Part shown: positions 7,743 through 16,820 of the stretch, one piece after another
Layout of the letters: every line of letters starts with the position of its first letter
Numbering within the stretch: the first letter of the stretch is position 1
Source of the DNA: Herbaspirillum sp. SJZ107
GTDB taxonomy: Bacteria; Pseudomonadota; Gammaproteobacteria; Burkholderiales; Burkholderiaceae_D
Direction: 5' to 3'
DNA: 64,000 nucleotides
Assembly (NCBI RefSeq): GCF_006715485.1
Contig: NZ_VFNH01000001.1
Coordinates: forward strand, 1,674,001 to 1,738,000
Program-made: the position numbers and the translations under genes
The notes under the pieces: generated by a model
Told to the model about the DNA's origin: nothing
Databases searched by the model: none
Seen by the model: only the letters and a program-made list of their open reading frames with translations

Positions 7743-8155
7743 GGTGTGTCCTTGTCATATATGGTCGAGCTGTCATTGTGCGCACAATGAGATGCTGCGT
7801 CCGTGCGGCGGCGAACCATGGCGCGAATGGCACGTTATGGCCTGATCCGCAGCCTGCAAACAGCCGTGCGATCGGCCTATCGAAGCAATTTTTGAGACGA
7901 GTCAACGGTCCCGGAGAGCGGGAAAAATGCCCGCCGGCAGCGCCATATAATGGAGCCATGCGCCAGATTGCCGTGCGCATCGCCGCCGCCAACGAGCATG
8001 GAGCAGCCCCCACATGATCCGCCCCGACCGCCATGCAAGCACCGCCACGGCAAGCGCGCCCCATCCCCTGCGCCGGCCCCTGCATACCTGCCGCACGTCC
8101 TGTACCGCAGGCTGACGGATGAAACATGGGCGCCAACCATCCTGCCGGGATTCCC
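7743..8155. other. Divergent intergenic region
   Basis: A 413-base gap between the PNPOx-like gene and the glycosyltransferase. It carries the 18-bp palindrome at 7773 and a perfect TATAAT at 7946-7951 in the glycosyltransferase direction, with no good -35 box at 17 bp. No small gene with a convincing ribosome-binding site was found. Confidence 0.4.
7773..7790. promoter_or_regulatory. 18-bp perfect palindrome, probable operator
   Basis: The sequence TCATTGTGCGCACAATGA is a perfect palindrome. It is centred about 40 bases upstream of the PNPOx-like gene start, with a CATATA -10-like box between it and the gene. Its size and symmetry fit a dimeric repressor such as a MarR- or TetR-type protein. 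The regulator is not identifiable in this window. Confidence 0.6.
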
Positions 8156-9406
8156 ATGTCCGCACCGGGCGGACCTGCACGGCTCGTCGTGCACCTCGTG
8201 GAAGCCCTGGACAGTGCCGATCTCGAGAACGGCCTGCTCAACCTGATCCGGCACCTGCCGCCCGAGCGCTACCGCCACGCCATCGTCTGCCTGCATGACC
8301 GCGGCGACTACCAGGCCGGCATCCGCGAGCACGGCGTCGACGTCGTCAACCTGAACAAGGCCGAGGGCCGCGATCCGCTGCACTACCTGCGCATGTTCCG
8401 CGTGCTGCGCCGCCTGCAGCCCGACCTGATCCACACCCGCAACCGTTCCGGCCTCAAGGCGCAGATTATCGCCACACTGGCCGGGGTGCCGCTGCGGGTG
8501 CATGCCGAGCACGGCCGCCAGCGCGGCGACGCCGCCGGCGGCGTCAAGCAGGGGCGCACCGGCAAGCGGCTGCCGGGATTGCTGCTGCGACGGCTGCTGT
8601 GTCCCTTCATCGACCATTTCATCGCCGTCAGCAGCGACCTCGAGCAATGGCTGGTGGAGTCGGTCGGCGCCGAACCGGCCCGCGTGTCGCAGATCGCGAA
8701 CGGGGTCGACAGCGTCCAGTTCCACCCGCGTCTGGGCCCGGCCGCGGCGGTGGGTCCGCCCGGCTTCATGCACGACAATGCCTTCGTCATCGGCAGCGTC
8801 GGCCGCATGGACGATACCGCCAACCATGCGACACTGGTCGAAGCCTTCCTGCGCCTGATCGCTTCGCCGCACCCGGCCCATGCGCGGCTGCGCCTGCTGA
8901 TCGTCGGCGACGGTCCGGCGCGCGCGGAGTGCCAGGCCCTGCTCAACCGGGCCGGTGCCGCCCAGCGCGCGTGGCTGCCCGGCACCCGCGCCGACCTGGC
9001 CCAGCTGATGCGGGCGATGGACCTGTTCGTGCTGCCCTCGCTGGCCGAAGACCGCTCGAACGCGATCCTGGAAGCGATGGCGAGCGGCCTGCCGGTGGTG
9101 GCCACCGCGGTCGGCGGCAATACCGAGCTGGTGCATCCGGGCTTTACCGGCATCCTGGTGCCGCCGATGGCGCCCGAACTGCTGGCCTCGGCGATCGCCG
9201 ACTATTGCCGCATCCCGGAGATGGCCGTGCGCCACGGCGCGCGCGCGCGCAGCCAGGTCATCGCGCGCCACAGCATGCCGGCCATGGCACGCGACTACCT
9301 GGCGGTGTACGATACCCTGATCGATACGCTGACCCACCGCCTCGATGCCGGCACCCGGCCGGCGGCGCCCGGCTTCGACGCCCCCGATGGCGGACGCGAG
9401 TCCTGA
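8156..9406 (+). CDS. Glycosyltransferase family 4 protein (possible PEP-CTERM/exosortase-associated sugar transferase)
   Basis: A 416-residue GT-B glycosyltransferase. The N-terminal Rossmann half starts LVVHLVEALDSADLENGLLNLI; the C-terminal nucleotide-sugar domain has IGSVGRMDDTANHATLVEAF, LLIVGDGPAR and the family-4 motif LPSLAEDRSNAILEAMASGLPVVAT followed by GG and E. The opening sequence resembles the sugar transferases found in exosortase/PEP-CTERM polysaccharide clusters, but no other such gene is present here, so this is tentative. An alternative ATG ten codons upstream (8126) is possible; 8156 fits the family start better, and neither has a strong ribosome-binding site. Likely cytosolic or membrane-associated. 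Confidence 0.82.
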   Translation: MSAPGGPARLVVHLVEALDSADLENGLLNLIRHLPPERYRHAIVCLHDRGDYQAGIREHGVDVVNLNKAEGRDPLHYLRMFRVLRRLQPDLIHTRNRSGLKAQIIATLAGVPLRVHAEHGRQRGDAAGGVKQGRTGKRLPGLLLRRLLCPFIDHFIAVSSDLEQWLVESVGAEPARVSQIANGVDSVQFHPRLGPAAAVGPPGFMHDNAFVIGSVGRMDDTANHATLVEAFLRLIASPHPAHARLRLLIVGDGPARAECQALLNRAGAAQRAWLPGTRADLAQLMRAMDLFVLPSLAEDRSNAILEAMASGLPVVATAVGGNTELVHPGFTGILVPPMAPELLASAIADYCRIPEMAVRHGARARSQVIARHSMPAMARDYLAVYDTLIDTLTHRLDAGTRPAAPGFDAPDGGRES

Positions 9407-9502
9407 GGCGGTGTCCAACCTTGACCGAATCGTCTATAGTGATGCCTCTTTACAATTAACGTACCGGCCACGCCGACACCCGTGCGGGCCTACACCAGAG
9501 AC

Positions 9503-11131
9503 ATGAAATTTGATGTAGCAATCGTCGGCAGCGGCCTGGCCGGCCTGTCGGTGGCCCTGCACCTGGCCCAAACGCGCAAGGTCGCGATCATCTCCAAGCG
9601 CGCACTGCTGGACGGCGCCAGCAACTGGGCCCAGGGCGGCATCGCCGCCGTGCTCGATTCCGGCGACAGCCACGACCAGCATATCGCCGACACCCTGGTC
9701 GCCGGCGCCGGCCTGTGCGACGAGACGGCCACCCGTTACATCGTCGAGCACGGCCGCGAAGCGATCGAATGGCTGATCGAGCAGGGGGTGCCCTTCACCC
9801 GCGATGAGACGGCCGAGCTCGGCTTCCACCTGACCCGCGAAGGCGGCCACAGCCAGCGCCGCATCATCCACGCCGCTGACGCCACCGGCCACGCCGTGCA
9901 GGTGACGCTGGAACAGAAGGTGCGCGCGCATCCGAACATCACCTTGTTCGAGCATCACTGCGCGATCGACGTCATCACCTCGGATAAATTGACCCCGACC
10001 GGCGTACACAGCGGTGCGCCGGCGCTGGTCGGCCAGCCGCGCTGCCATGGACTGTATGTACAGGACGAGGCCAACGGCAAGGTGCTGACCTTCGAAGCCG
10101 AGCACACCGTGCTGGCCACCGGCGGCGCCGGCAAGGTCTATCTGTATACGACCAACCCGGACACCGCCACCGGCGACGGCATCGCGATGGCCTGGCGCGC
10201 CGGTTGCCGCGTGTCGAACATGGAATTCATCCAGTTCCACCCGACCTGCCTGTACCATCCGTACGCGAAATCCTTCCTGATCAGCGAAGCGGTGCGCGGC
10301 GAAGGCGGCCTGCTGAAACTGCCGCCCGAAGCGGGCGCAGCGGGCGGTACCCGCTTCATGCCGGCCCATGACGAGCGCGGCGAACTGGCCCCGCGCGACG
10401 TGGTGGCGCGCGCCATCGACTTCGAGATGAAGAAGCGCGGCCTCGACTACGTGCACCTCGACATCACCCACCAGCCGCCGGAATTCATCCAGGAACACTT
10501 CCCGACCATTTATGCGCGCTGCCTGGAGCTGGGCATCGACATCACCAGGGAGCCGATCCCGGTGGTGCCGGCAGTGCACTTTACCTGCGGCGGCGTGGTG
10601 ACCGACATGGCCGGCCGCACCGACATCCCGGGCCTGTACGCGGTCGGCGAGACCGCCTATACGGGCCTGCACGGCGCCAACCGCCTGGCCAGCAACTCGC
10701 TGCTGGAATGCCTGGTCGTCGGCCGCGCCTGCGCGCACCAGATCGCCGCTACCCCGCCGCTGGAGTCGCCCGTGCTGCCGCCGTGGGACGAAAGCCGCGT
10801 CACCAATGCCGACGAAGAAGTCGTCATCGCCCACAACTGGGACGAGCTGCGCCGCTTCATGTGGAATTACGTCGGCATCGTACGTACCACCAAGCGCCTG
10901 GAACGCGCCCAGCACCGCATCAAGCTGCTGAAGGAAGAGATCGACGAGTACTACCGCAACTTCCGCGTCACCAACGACCTGCTCGAACTGCGCAACCTGG
11001 TCGAAGTCGCCGGCCTGATCGTGCGCAGCGCGCTGTCGCGCCACGAAAGCCGCGGCCTGCACTATTCGCGCGACTATCCGGACACGCTGCCCAAGGCCCT
11101 GCCGAGCGTCCTGACCCCGCGCAGGCACTGA
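9503..11131 (+). CDS. nadB: L-aspartate oxidase NadB
   Basis: A 542-residue FAD enzyme that oxidises L-aspartate to iminoaspartate, the first step of de novo NAD synthesis. The N-terminal dinucleotide motif is [15 protein letters not shown]. Family signatures follow: [11 protein letters not shown], the active-site region [43 protein letters not shown] and [14 protein letters not shown], with the helical C-terminal domain from about residue 420. The ATG at 9503 is preferred over a GTG at 9482 because it gives the usual MKFDVAIVG start. Quinolinate synthase and phosphoribosyltransferase (nadA, nadC) lie 3.6 kb away on the opposite strand. The stop overlaps the next start by one base. Confidence 0.97.
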   Translation: MKFDVAIVGSGLAGLSVALHLAQTRKVAIISKRALLDGASNWAQGGIAAVLDSGDSHDQHIADTLVAGAGLCDETATRYIVEHGREAIEWLIEQGVPFTRDETAELGFHLTREGGHSQRRIIHAADATGHAVQVTLEQKVRAHPNITLFEHHCAIDVITSDKLTPTGVHSGAPALVGQPRCHGLYVQDEANGKVLTFEAEHTVLATGGAGKVYLYTTNPDTATGDGIAMAWRAGCRVSNMEFIQFHPTCLYHPYAKSFLISEAVRGEGGLLKLPPEAGAAGGTRFMPAHDERGELAPRDVVARAIDFEMKKRGLDYVHLDITHQPPEFIQEHFPTIYARCLELGIDITREPIPVVPAVHFTCGGVVTDMAGRTDIPGLYAVGETAYTGLHGANRLASNSLLECLVVGRACAHQIAATPPLESPVLPPWDESRVTNADEEVVIAHNWDELRRFMWNYVGIVRTTKRLERAQHRIKLLKEEIDEYYRNFRVTNDLLELRNLVEVAGLIVRSALSRHESRGLHYSRDYPDTLPKALPSVLTPRRH

Positions 11132-12045
11132 TGACGGCGCCGCACAACACCCAGAAGCTGAGCCCGTCGACGATCCTGCTGCTGAGCGTCCCACCGCTGA
11201 TGTGGGCCGGCAACGCCATCGTCGGCCGCCTGGTGCGCGAGGCGGTGCCGCCGATGACCCTCAACCTGCTGCGCTGGGCGATTGCCATGGCCGTGCTGGT
11301 GCCGCTCGGACGCGCTGCCTTCCGTGCCGGCAGCGGCGTGCTGCTGCACTGGCGCCGCTATGCGGTGCTGGGGCTGCTGGGCATCGGCATGTACAACTCG
11401 CTGCAATACCTGGCGTTGCAGAGTTCGACGCCGATCAACGTCACCCTGGTCGCCTCCGGGATGCCGGTGTGGATGATGCTGGTCGGGCGCCTGTTCTTCG
11501 GCGTCGCCGTGCGCCGCTGGCAGGTGGCGGGTGCGGTGCTGTCGATCCTGGGCGTACTGGTCGTACTGTGCCGCGGCGACGTCCACCAGCTGCTGGGCCT
11601 GCGCCTGGTCGCGGGCGACCTGTACATGATCCTGGCGACCATCGCCTGGTCGTTCTACAGCTGGATGCTGCTGCAGCCGAAGGACGTGCCTGCCCTGCGC
11701 AACGACTGGGCCGCCTTCCTGCTGACCCAGGTGGCTTACGGTTTGCTGTGGTCGGGCCTGTTCAGCGGCGTCGAGTGGTCGCTCGGTGCGCATGCGATCG
11801 TGTGGAGCGCACCGGTACTGGCGGCCCTGCTGTTCGTGGCGCTGGGGCCGGCGGTGCTGGCCTATGCGCTGTGGGGCGTGGGCGTGGGCCGCGCCGGACC
11901 CAGCGTCGGCGCGTTCTTCGTCAACCTGACGCCGCTGTTCGCCGCCTTGCTGTCGTCGGCTTTCCTCGGTGAATCGCCACATGCCTACCACGCCCTGGCC
12001 TTTGCGCTGATCGTCGGCGGGATTGCCATCTCCACGCGTCGCTGA
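11131..12045 (+). CDS. EamA/DMT-family transporter
   Basis: A 304-residue membrane protein with about ten hydrophobic helices in two repeated EamA halves (10-140 and 155-300), for example MWAGNAIVGRLVREAVPP at the start and GVGRAGPSVGAFFVNLTPLFAA in the second half. DMT-superfamily members of this kind export or import small metabolites; the substrate cannot be predicted. Translation starts at ATG 11131, sharing its A with the nadB stop (TGATG), so it is translationally coupled to nadB. An NAD-related metabolite would be a reasonable guess from context, but this is inference only. Confidence 0.88.
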   Translation: MTAPHNTQKLSPSTILLLSVPPLMWAGNAIVGRLVREAVPPMTLNLLRWAIAMAVLVPLGRAAFRAGSGVLLHWRRYAVLGLLGIGMYNSLQYLALQSSTPINVTLVASGMPVWMMLVGRLFFGVAVRRWQVAGAVLSILGVLVVLCRGDVHQLLGLRLVAGDLYMILATIAWSFYSWMLLQPKDVPALRNDWAAFLLTQVAYGLLWSGLFSGVEWSLGAHAIVWSAPVLAALLFVALGPAVLAYALWGVGVGRAGPSVGAFFVNLTPLFAALLSSAFLGESPHAYHALAFALIVGGIAISTRR

Positions 12046-12109
12046 TCCGTCACTCGGGCGTCATCGGCGGCGCCCAAATGATACGATCACATGCGAAGGA
12101 GAACTTACG

Positions 12110-13006
12110 ATGGCCGAAGCATTCACCACCCACGACCACGCGGCCAGGATCGCCGAATTCCTCGACCGCCATCCGCACGCCCTGGTCCTGACCGGGGCCG
12201 GACTCTCGACGGCCTCCGGCATCCCCGACTACCGCGACCGCGACGGCACCCGGCGCGGCAAGCCACCGATCCACGGCCCTGATTTCCGCAAGTCCGAATT
12301 CGTGCAGCGCCGCTACTGGGCGCGCAGCATGATCGGCTGGCCGGTGCTGTCGCGCGCCCAGCCGAATGCCGGCCACATCGCGATCGCCGGCCTGGAAGCC
12401 ATCGGCCGCATTGGCTCGGTGCTGACCCAGAACGTCGACGGCTTGCACGGCCAGGCCGGCAGCCACGCCGTGCTCGAGCTGCACGGCAATATTCACACGG
12501 TGGTGTGCCTGGCGTGTGCGGCGCTGTTTCCGCGCGCCTTTATCCAGAAGCAACTGGAAGATGCCAATCCGCAGATGCTCGGCGCCAACGCGACCCCGCT
12601 GCCGGACGGCGACGCCTCGGTGGAGCCGACCGAGCTGGCCGATTTCCGCCTGCCCTGGTGCACCTGCTGCGGCGGCACCCTGATGCCGAACGTCGTCTTT
12701 TTCGGCGACAACGTCCCGCCGGCACGCACTACCATCGCCCTGGCGCAGATGGAGCGCGCGGACGCCTTGCTGGTGGTCGGGTCCTCGCTGATGGTGTATT
12801 CGGGCTTTCGCTTCTGCCGCATGTCCCAGGCCAGCGGCAAGCCGATCGCCGCCATCAATCTCGGCCGCACCCGGGCCGATGACCTGCTCGATATCAAGAT
12901 CGAAGACTCGAGCGAACGTGTATTGCCGCTGGCACTGCAACTGCTGGGTGCCGGCCGGCGTCCAAGCGATTTGCCCCCGCTGCCGCTCGACGGCGGCCAC
13001 TTGTAA
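12110..13006 (+). CDS. NAD-dependent protein deacylase, Sir2 family (class II, SIRT4-like)
   Basis: A 298-residue sirtuin that removes acyl groups from lysines, consuming NAD and releasing nicotinamide. The NAD pocket motif is TGAGLSTASGIPDYRD, followed by TQNVDGLH, the catalytic His in ELHGN (about residue 125), and a zinc site of two Cys pairs (CLAC and CTCC). VVFFGDNVP and VGSSLMVYSG complete the fold. The insertion between the Cys pairs and the GAGLST variant fit class II sirtuins. The ATG at 12110 follows AAGGAGA at good spacing. Its place between nadB and the nadA-nadC operon puts an NAD consumer beside NAD synthesis. Confidence 0.93.
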   Translation: MAEAFTTHDHAARIAEFLDRHPHALVLTGAGLSTASGIPDYRDRDGTRRGKPPIHGPDFRKSEFVQRRYWARSMIGWPVLSRAQPNAGHIAIAGLEAIGRIGSVLTQNVDGLHGQAGSHAVLELHGNIHTVVCLACAALFPRAFIQKQLEDANPQMLGANATPLPDGDASVEPTELADFRLPWCTCCGGTLMPNVVFFGDNVPPARTTIALAQMERADALLVVGSSLMVYSGFRFCRMSQASGKPIAAINLGRTRADDLLDIKIEDSSERVLPLALQLLGAGRRPSDLPPLPLDGGHL

Positions 13007-13027
13007 GCACACAGTGAGGATGCATCC

Positions 13028-14068
13028 ATGAACAGCGATTTGCGCACCACCGTCCGCAAGGCCACGGAGGGGCACACTGGTCTACTGCTTGCAGGCGTCG
13101 GCCTTGTGGCATCGTTCTTTTACGTGCGCGCCCAAACCCGGCGTGCCGAAGCCGAGCATCCACCACGCGGCCGATTCATCGACGTCGACGGTGTGCGCCT
13201 GCACTACATCGAGCGCGGCAGCGGACCGACGCTGGTGCTTCTGCATGGCAACGGCGTGCTGGCCAGCGATTTTGAAAACAGCGGCCCGCTGGACAAGGCT
13301 GCCGAGCATTACCGCGTGATCGCCTTCGACCGCCCCGGCTTCGGCTACAGCGAGCGTCCGCGCACCCGCGTATGGACCCCGCAAGCCCAGGCGCGCCTGC
13401 TGCACCATGCGCTGCAGGACATCGGTGTCGATTCCGCCATCGTGCTCGGCCATTCCTTCGGTACGCTGGTCGCGCTGTCGATGGCGCTCGAGGTGCCCGG
13501 CTTCGTGCGCGGCCTGGTGCTGCTGTCCGGCTATTACTACCCGAGCTGGCGGGCCGATGTGCCGCTGGTGTCGTGGCCGGCGGTCCCGCTGCTGGGCGAC
13601 CTGATGCGCTACACGGTGTCGCCGCTGGCCACGCGCATGCTGTGGCGGCCGCTCACCAAGGCCGTGTTTTCGCCGCAGCCGGTCGATGCGCGCTTCCACC
13701 GCACGCCGGCGTGGATGCTGCTGAGACCGCAGCAGTTGCGCGCCAGCGCCGCCGATGCAGCGCTCATGATCCCGGGCGCCAAGGCGCTGGCCGGGCGCTA
13801 TGCGGAGCTCAACATGCCGGTGGCCGTGATCGCCGGTACCGAGGACAAGGTAGTCGACTTCGGCCACAACGCGGAGCGGCTCGGCGAACGCCTGCCCCAC
13901 GGCGAGCTGCACTTGCAGCCCGGCGTCGGCCACATGACGCACTACGCCCATCCGGACAAGGTGCTGGCGGCGGTCGAATCGATTGCGGGTCAGGCCGGCG
14001 AAACCCGGTTCCGGCGCGATCCGCAAGCGGAAGCGCTGACCAGGGCTGCCGGCGAAGTCGGCATCTAG
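13028..14068 (+). CDS. Alpha/beta-fold hydrolase, membrane-anchored
   Basis: A 346-residue alpha/beta hydrolase. An N-terminal hydrophobic segment (about 17-34, LLLAGVGLVASFFYVRA) probably anchors it in the inner membrane. The core starts with VDGVRLHYIERGSGPTLVLLHGNG (oxyanion-hole HGNG); the nucleophile is Ser in VLGHSFGT; the acid is probably Asp in GTEDKVVDFG and the base His in VGHMTHYA. A substrate cannot be inferred; families nearby include epoxide hydrolases and haloperoxidase-like esterases. It starts 21 bases after the sirtuin stop, so cotranscription is likely, and it converges on the NUDIX gene with nine bases between stops. Confidence 0.88.
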   Translation: MNSDLRTTVRKATEGHTGLLLAGVGLVASFFYVRAQTRRAEAEHPPRGRFIDVDGVRLHYIERGSGPTLVLLHGNGVLASDFENSGPLDKAAEHYRVIAFDRPGFGYSERPRTRVWTPQAQARLLHHALQDIGVDSAIVLGHSFGTLVALSMALEVPGFVRGLVLLSGYYYPSWRADVPLVSWPAVPLLGDLMRYTVSPLATRMLWRPLTKAVFSPQPVDARFHRTPAWMLLRPQQLRASAADAALMIPGAKALAGRYAELNMPVAVIAGTEDKVVDFGHNAERLGERLPHGELHLQPGVGHMTHYAHPDKVLAAVESIAGQAGETRFRRDPQAEALTRAAGEVGI

Positions 14069-14077
14069 CCTGCCTGA

Positions 14078-14758
14078 TCAGCGTGATGCGTCACGCAAAA
14101 CCAGCGCGCTCACGGCGCGGATGATGGCGGCATCGTTCGGATGCACGGCAAGTTCCTGCAGCCGCGCCGCCGGCACCAGGTGTACCGCCTGGCTCTCCCA
14201 GCCCATTTGCGCCGGGCTGCCGCCCACGCGGCGTGCCAGGTAATAGCGCGAATACGTCTGGGTGCGGCTGACGTCGAGCAGATAAGCCTCCAGGCGCACC
14301 ACGAGGCCCGATTCTTCGAACACCTCGCGCACGGCCGTGTGCTGCAGCGTGCCGCCGGCGTCGAGCCGGCCTTTGGGAAAGGTCGCGCTGTAGCCGCCGA
14401 AGCCATTGCTTGGCGATACCAGCCAGACCCGGCCGTCATCCTCGACCACGACCGCCCCGGCGGCGGCCCGCATCCCCGGCGGCAGCACGAATGGCGGCTC
14501 GGCAATCGCCTCGGCGGCGGCCGGCAAGGTCAAGGGCTGTGCAGACACCGCGATGCCGTTCAGCACGGCCGGCATGTCGCCGCCCGGAATCACGGTCGCG
14601 ATGCACGCCGTATCGGCCCAGGTCGCCGATGGCGTCGGCAGGCTGGGCTGGCGGATGAGAACCGGCTTGCCGTTCTCATCCGGATGAGGGTGCCAGGCCC
14701 CGGTGCTCAAATGATGCTCAAGCCACGATGCGCAGCGAATAATCGGTCGCCCGCACAT
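14078..14758 (-). CDS. NUDIX hydrolase with variant Nudix box
   Basis: A 226-residue protein whose C-terminal part (about 90-220) is a NUDIX domain, hydrolysing nucleoside diphosphates linked to another moiety. The box reads GRLDAGGTLQHTAVREV followed by FEESGL: the catalytic REx2EE portion is intact, but the first Glu of GX5E is Gly. The N-terminal 90 residues are unassigned. The ATG at 14758 overlaps nadC by 41 bases; a TTG at 14710 is an alternative start just after the nadC stop. It is the last gene of the nadA-nadC-NUDIX run, which suggests a role in pyridine-nucleotide or dinucleotide clean-up, but this is inference. Confidence 0.85.
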   Translation of the reverse strand: MCGRPIIRCASWLEHHLSTGAWHPHPDENGKPVLIRQPSLPTPSATWADTACIATVIPGGDMPAVLNGIAVSAQPLTLPAAAEAIAEPPFVLPPGMRAAAGAVVVEDDGRVWLVSPSNGFGGYSATFPKGRLDAGGTLQHTAVREVFEESGLVVRLEAYLLDVSRTQTYSRYYLARRVGGSPAQMGWESQAVHLVPAARLQELAVHPNDAAIIRAVSALVLRDASR

Positions 14759-15593
14759 CCTTGGTCAGGCTGCCGATCGAGATGCGGTCGACCCCGGTCT
14801 CGGCAATCGCGCGCACGGTCTGCATGTTGATGCCGCCGGACGCTTCCAGCAAAGCGCGGCCGCCATTGATGCGCACCGCATCGCGCATCATCTCGAGGTC
14901 AAAATTATCCAGCAGGACCGAGACGGCGCCGGCCGCCAGCGCTTCTTCCAGCTCGGCGATCGACTCGACCTCGACCTGGATGGTGACGCCGGCATTCAGC
15001 GCAGTCGCCGCCTGCAGCGCCGCCGTGATGCCGCCCGCGGCCGCGATATGGTTTTCCTTGATCAGGATGCCGTCATACAGCGCCATGCGCTGGTTGGCGC
15101 CGCCGCCCACGCGTACCGCATACTTTTGCGCCTGGCGCAGGCCGGGCATGGTCTTGCGGGTGTCGAGGATCTGCGCGCGGGTGCCGGCGACCACGTCCAC
15201 GTAGGTGCGGGTGGCGGAGGCCACGCCCGACAGCAACTGCAGGAAGTTCAGCGCCGAGCGTTCGGCCGTCAGCAGCGAGCGTGGCGAGCCTTCGATGGTG
15301 CAGACCAGCGAGTCGGCGGCCATGACCTCGCCTTCGGCATATTGCCAGTCGATCTCGATATCCTGGTCGATCGCCAGCATGACGCCTTCGAACCATGGCG
15401 CGCCGCACAGCACGGCCTGCTCGCGCACGATCACGCGCGCCCTGGCACGCGGCTGCTCGGGCACCAGCTTGCCGGTCAGGTCGCCGCTGCCGACGTCTTC
15501 CAGCAGCGCGGCCAGCAGGTTCTGTTCAAACGCGGCCTGGAGTTTTTCGTCGAACTTGCCTTCGTCGGCAAAGGGATTGCGAAGATTGGTCAT
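14718..15593 (-). CDS. nadC: Nicotinate-nucleotide pyrophosphorylase (quinolinate phosphoribosyltransferase) NadC
   Basis: A 291-residue cytosolic enzyme that makes nicotinate mononucleotide, CO2 and PPi from quinolinate and PRPP. Family signatures are [13 protein letters not shown] near the N-terminus, [66 protein letters not shown] sheets, LLDNFD, and EASGGIN with [10 protein letters not shown] at the end. Length is typical. Its ATG overlaps the nadA stop by four bases (ATGA), so nadA and nadC are translationally coupled. Confidence 0.97.
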   Translation of the reverse strand: MTNLRNPFADEGKFDEKLQAAFEQNLLAALLEDVGSGDLTGKLVPEQPRARARVIVREQAVLCGAPWFEGVMLAIDQDIEIDWQYAEGEVMAADSLVCTIEGSPRSLLTAERSALNFLQLLSGVASATRTYVDVVAGTRAQILDTRKTMPGLRQAQKYAVRVGGGANQRMALYDGILIKENHIAAAGGITAALQAATALNAGVTIQVEVESIAELEEALAAGAVSVLLDNFDLEMMRDAVRINGGRALLEASGGINMQTVRAIAETGVDRISIGSLTKDVRATDYSLRIVA

Positions 15594-16726
15594 GCCGGGC
15601 CGATTCCATTGAACAGGTTGGTTTCTTGTTCGAGCGCGCCGGTCGGCAGCGCCTTTGCCTTTTTCGCGGCCGCGAAATCGAGCATGCGGTCGATCGCACG
15701 CTTGGCCTGGCGGCCGGTTTCAGGGTCGACGAAGATTTCGTTATTGCCTTTCTCGAGCACCTCGGCCAGGTTCTGCAGGCCGTTCATCGCCATCCATGGG
15801 CAGTGCGCGCAGCTCTTGCAGGTAGCGCTGTTGCCGGCGGTCGGCGCTTCGATCAGGGTCTTGCCCGGCGCCGCCATGCGCATCTTGTGCAGGATGCCGT
15901 TGTCGGTGGCGACGATGAAATGGGTCGCGTCCATGGTCTGGGCAGCATTGATCAGCTGGGTGGTCGATCCGACCACGTCGGCCTGCTCGACCACGTTGCT
16001 CGGCGACTCCGGGTGCACCAGCACCTTCGCATCCGGGTATTCGGCGCGCAGCAGGTCGAGTTCGATGCCCTTGAACTCGTCGTGCACCAGGCAGGAACCC
16101 TGCCACAGCAGCATGTCGGCGCCGGTCTTCTTCTGGATGTAGGAACCGAGGTGGCGGTCTGGTGCCCACAGGATCTTCTTGCCTTCCTTGTGCAGCGCTT
16201 CGACGATGTCGAGGCCGATCGACGAGGTCACCATCCAGTCGGCGCGCGCCTTCACGGCGGCGCTGGTGTTGGCATAGACCACCACCGTGCGGTCCGGATG
16301 CTGGTCGCAGAAGGCCGCGAATTCCTCGGCCGGGCAGCCCAGGTCGAGCGAACAGGTGGCATCCAGGTCCGGCATCAGGATGGTCTTTTCCGGGCTCAGG
16401 ATCTTCGCCGTCTCGCCCATGAAGCGCACGCCGGCCACGACCAGGGTCTTGGCCGGATGGTCGCGTCCGAAACGCGCCATTTCCAGAGAATCCGAGACGC
16501 AGCCGCCGGTTTCCTCTGCGAGATCCTGCAGGTCGGCGTCCACGTAGTAGTGGGCAACCAGCACGGCCTCGCGTTCCTTCAGCAGCGTGCGGATGCGCTC
16601 CTTGAGGGCGTTCTTTTCAGCGATTTCGAGCGGCGACGGCGTGCGCGCCCAGGCCTCGGCGGTCGAGCAGACGCCGCCGACCGGGCGGTCGTATTCGAAG
16701 GTCTTGATGGGGGCAATGGTGTTCAT
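15590..16726 (-). CDS. nadA: Quinolinate synthase NadA
   Basis: A 378-residue iron-sulfur enzyme that condenses iminoaspartate with dihydroxyacetone phosphate to quinolinate. Recognisable segments are [59 protein letters not shown] and the C-terminal [13 protein letters not shown], which contains a [4Fe-4S] ligand. I chose the ATG at 16726 (MNTIAPIK); the frame is open 14 codons further, but that extension has no homology-like features. nadC follows with a four-base overlap. With nadB at 9503 the full de novo route from aspartate to nicotinate mononucleotide is present in 7 kb. Confidence 0.97.
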   Translation of the reverse strand: MNTIAPIKTFEYDRPVGGVCSTAEAWARTPSPLEIAEKNALKERIRTLLKEREAVLVAHYYVDADLQDLAEETGGCVSDSLEMARFGRDHPAKTLVVAGVRFMGETAKILSPEKTILMPDLDATCSLDLGCPAEEFAAFCDQHPDRTVVVYANTSAAVKARADWMVTSSIGLDIVEALHKEGKKILWAPDRHLGSYIQKKTGADMLLWQGSCLVHDEFKGIELDLLRAEYPDAKVLVHPESPSNVVEQADVVGSTTQLINAAQTMDATHFIVATDNGILHKMRMAAPGKTLIEAPTAGNSATCKSCAHCPWMAMNGLQNLAEVLEKGNNEIFVDPETGRQAKRAIDRMLDFAAAKKAKALPTGALEQETNLFNGIGPA

Positions 16727-16754
16727 GGCAATCTCATCGGTGGCAACAAGCGTG

Positions 16755-16789
16755 ACAAGGGGCGGCACACCCTACCGGCATGCCGCCCC
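16755..16789 (-). terminator. Stem-loop terminator candidate after the ABC-F gene
   Basis: Nine-base arms GGGGCGGCA (16759-16767) and TGCCGCCCC (16781-16789) around a 13-base loop, followed on the minus strand by a short T-rich stretch (TTGTC). It lies between the ABC-F gene and nadA and probably insulates the nad operon. Confidence 0.45.
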
Positions 16790-16820
16790 AATGTTTATTT
16801 ACCGTTACGCGTCACGGAAA

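Noticed and set aside
7877..9418. 513-codon minus-strand frame opposite the first glycosyltransferase
   Set aside because: No ribosome-binding site or domain; the plus-strand frame has the GT-B motifs.
9434..11194. 586-codon minus-strand frame opposite nadB
   Set aside because: Antisense shadow of a clear nadB gene.
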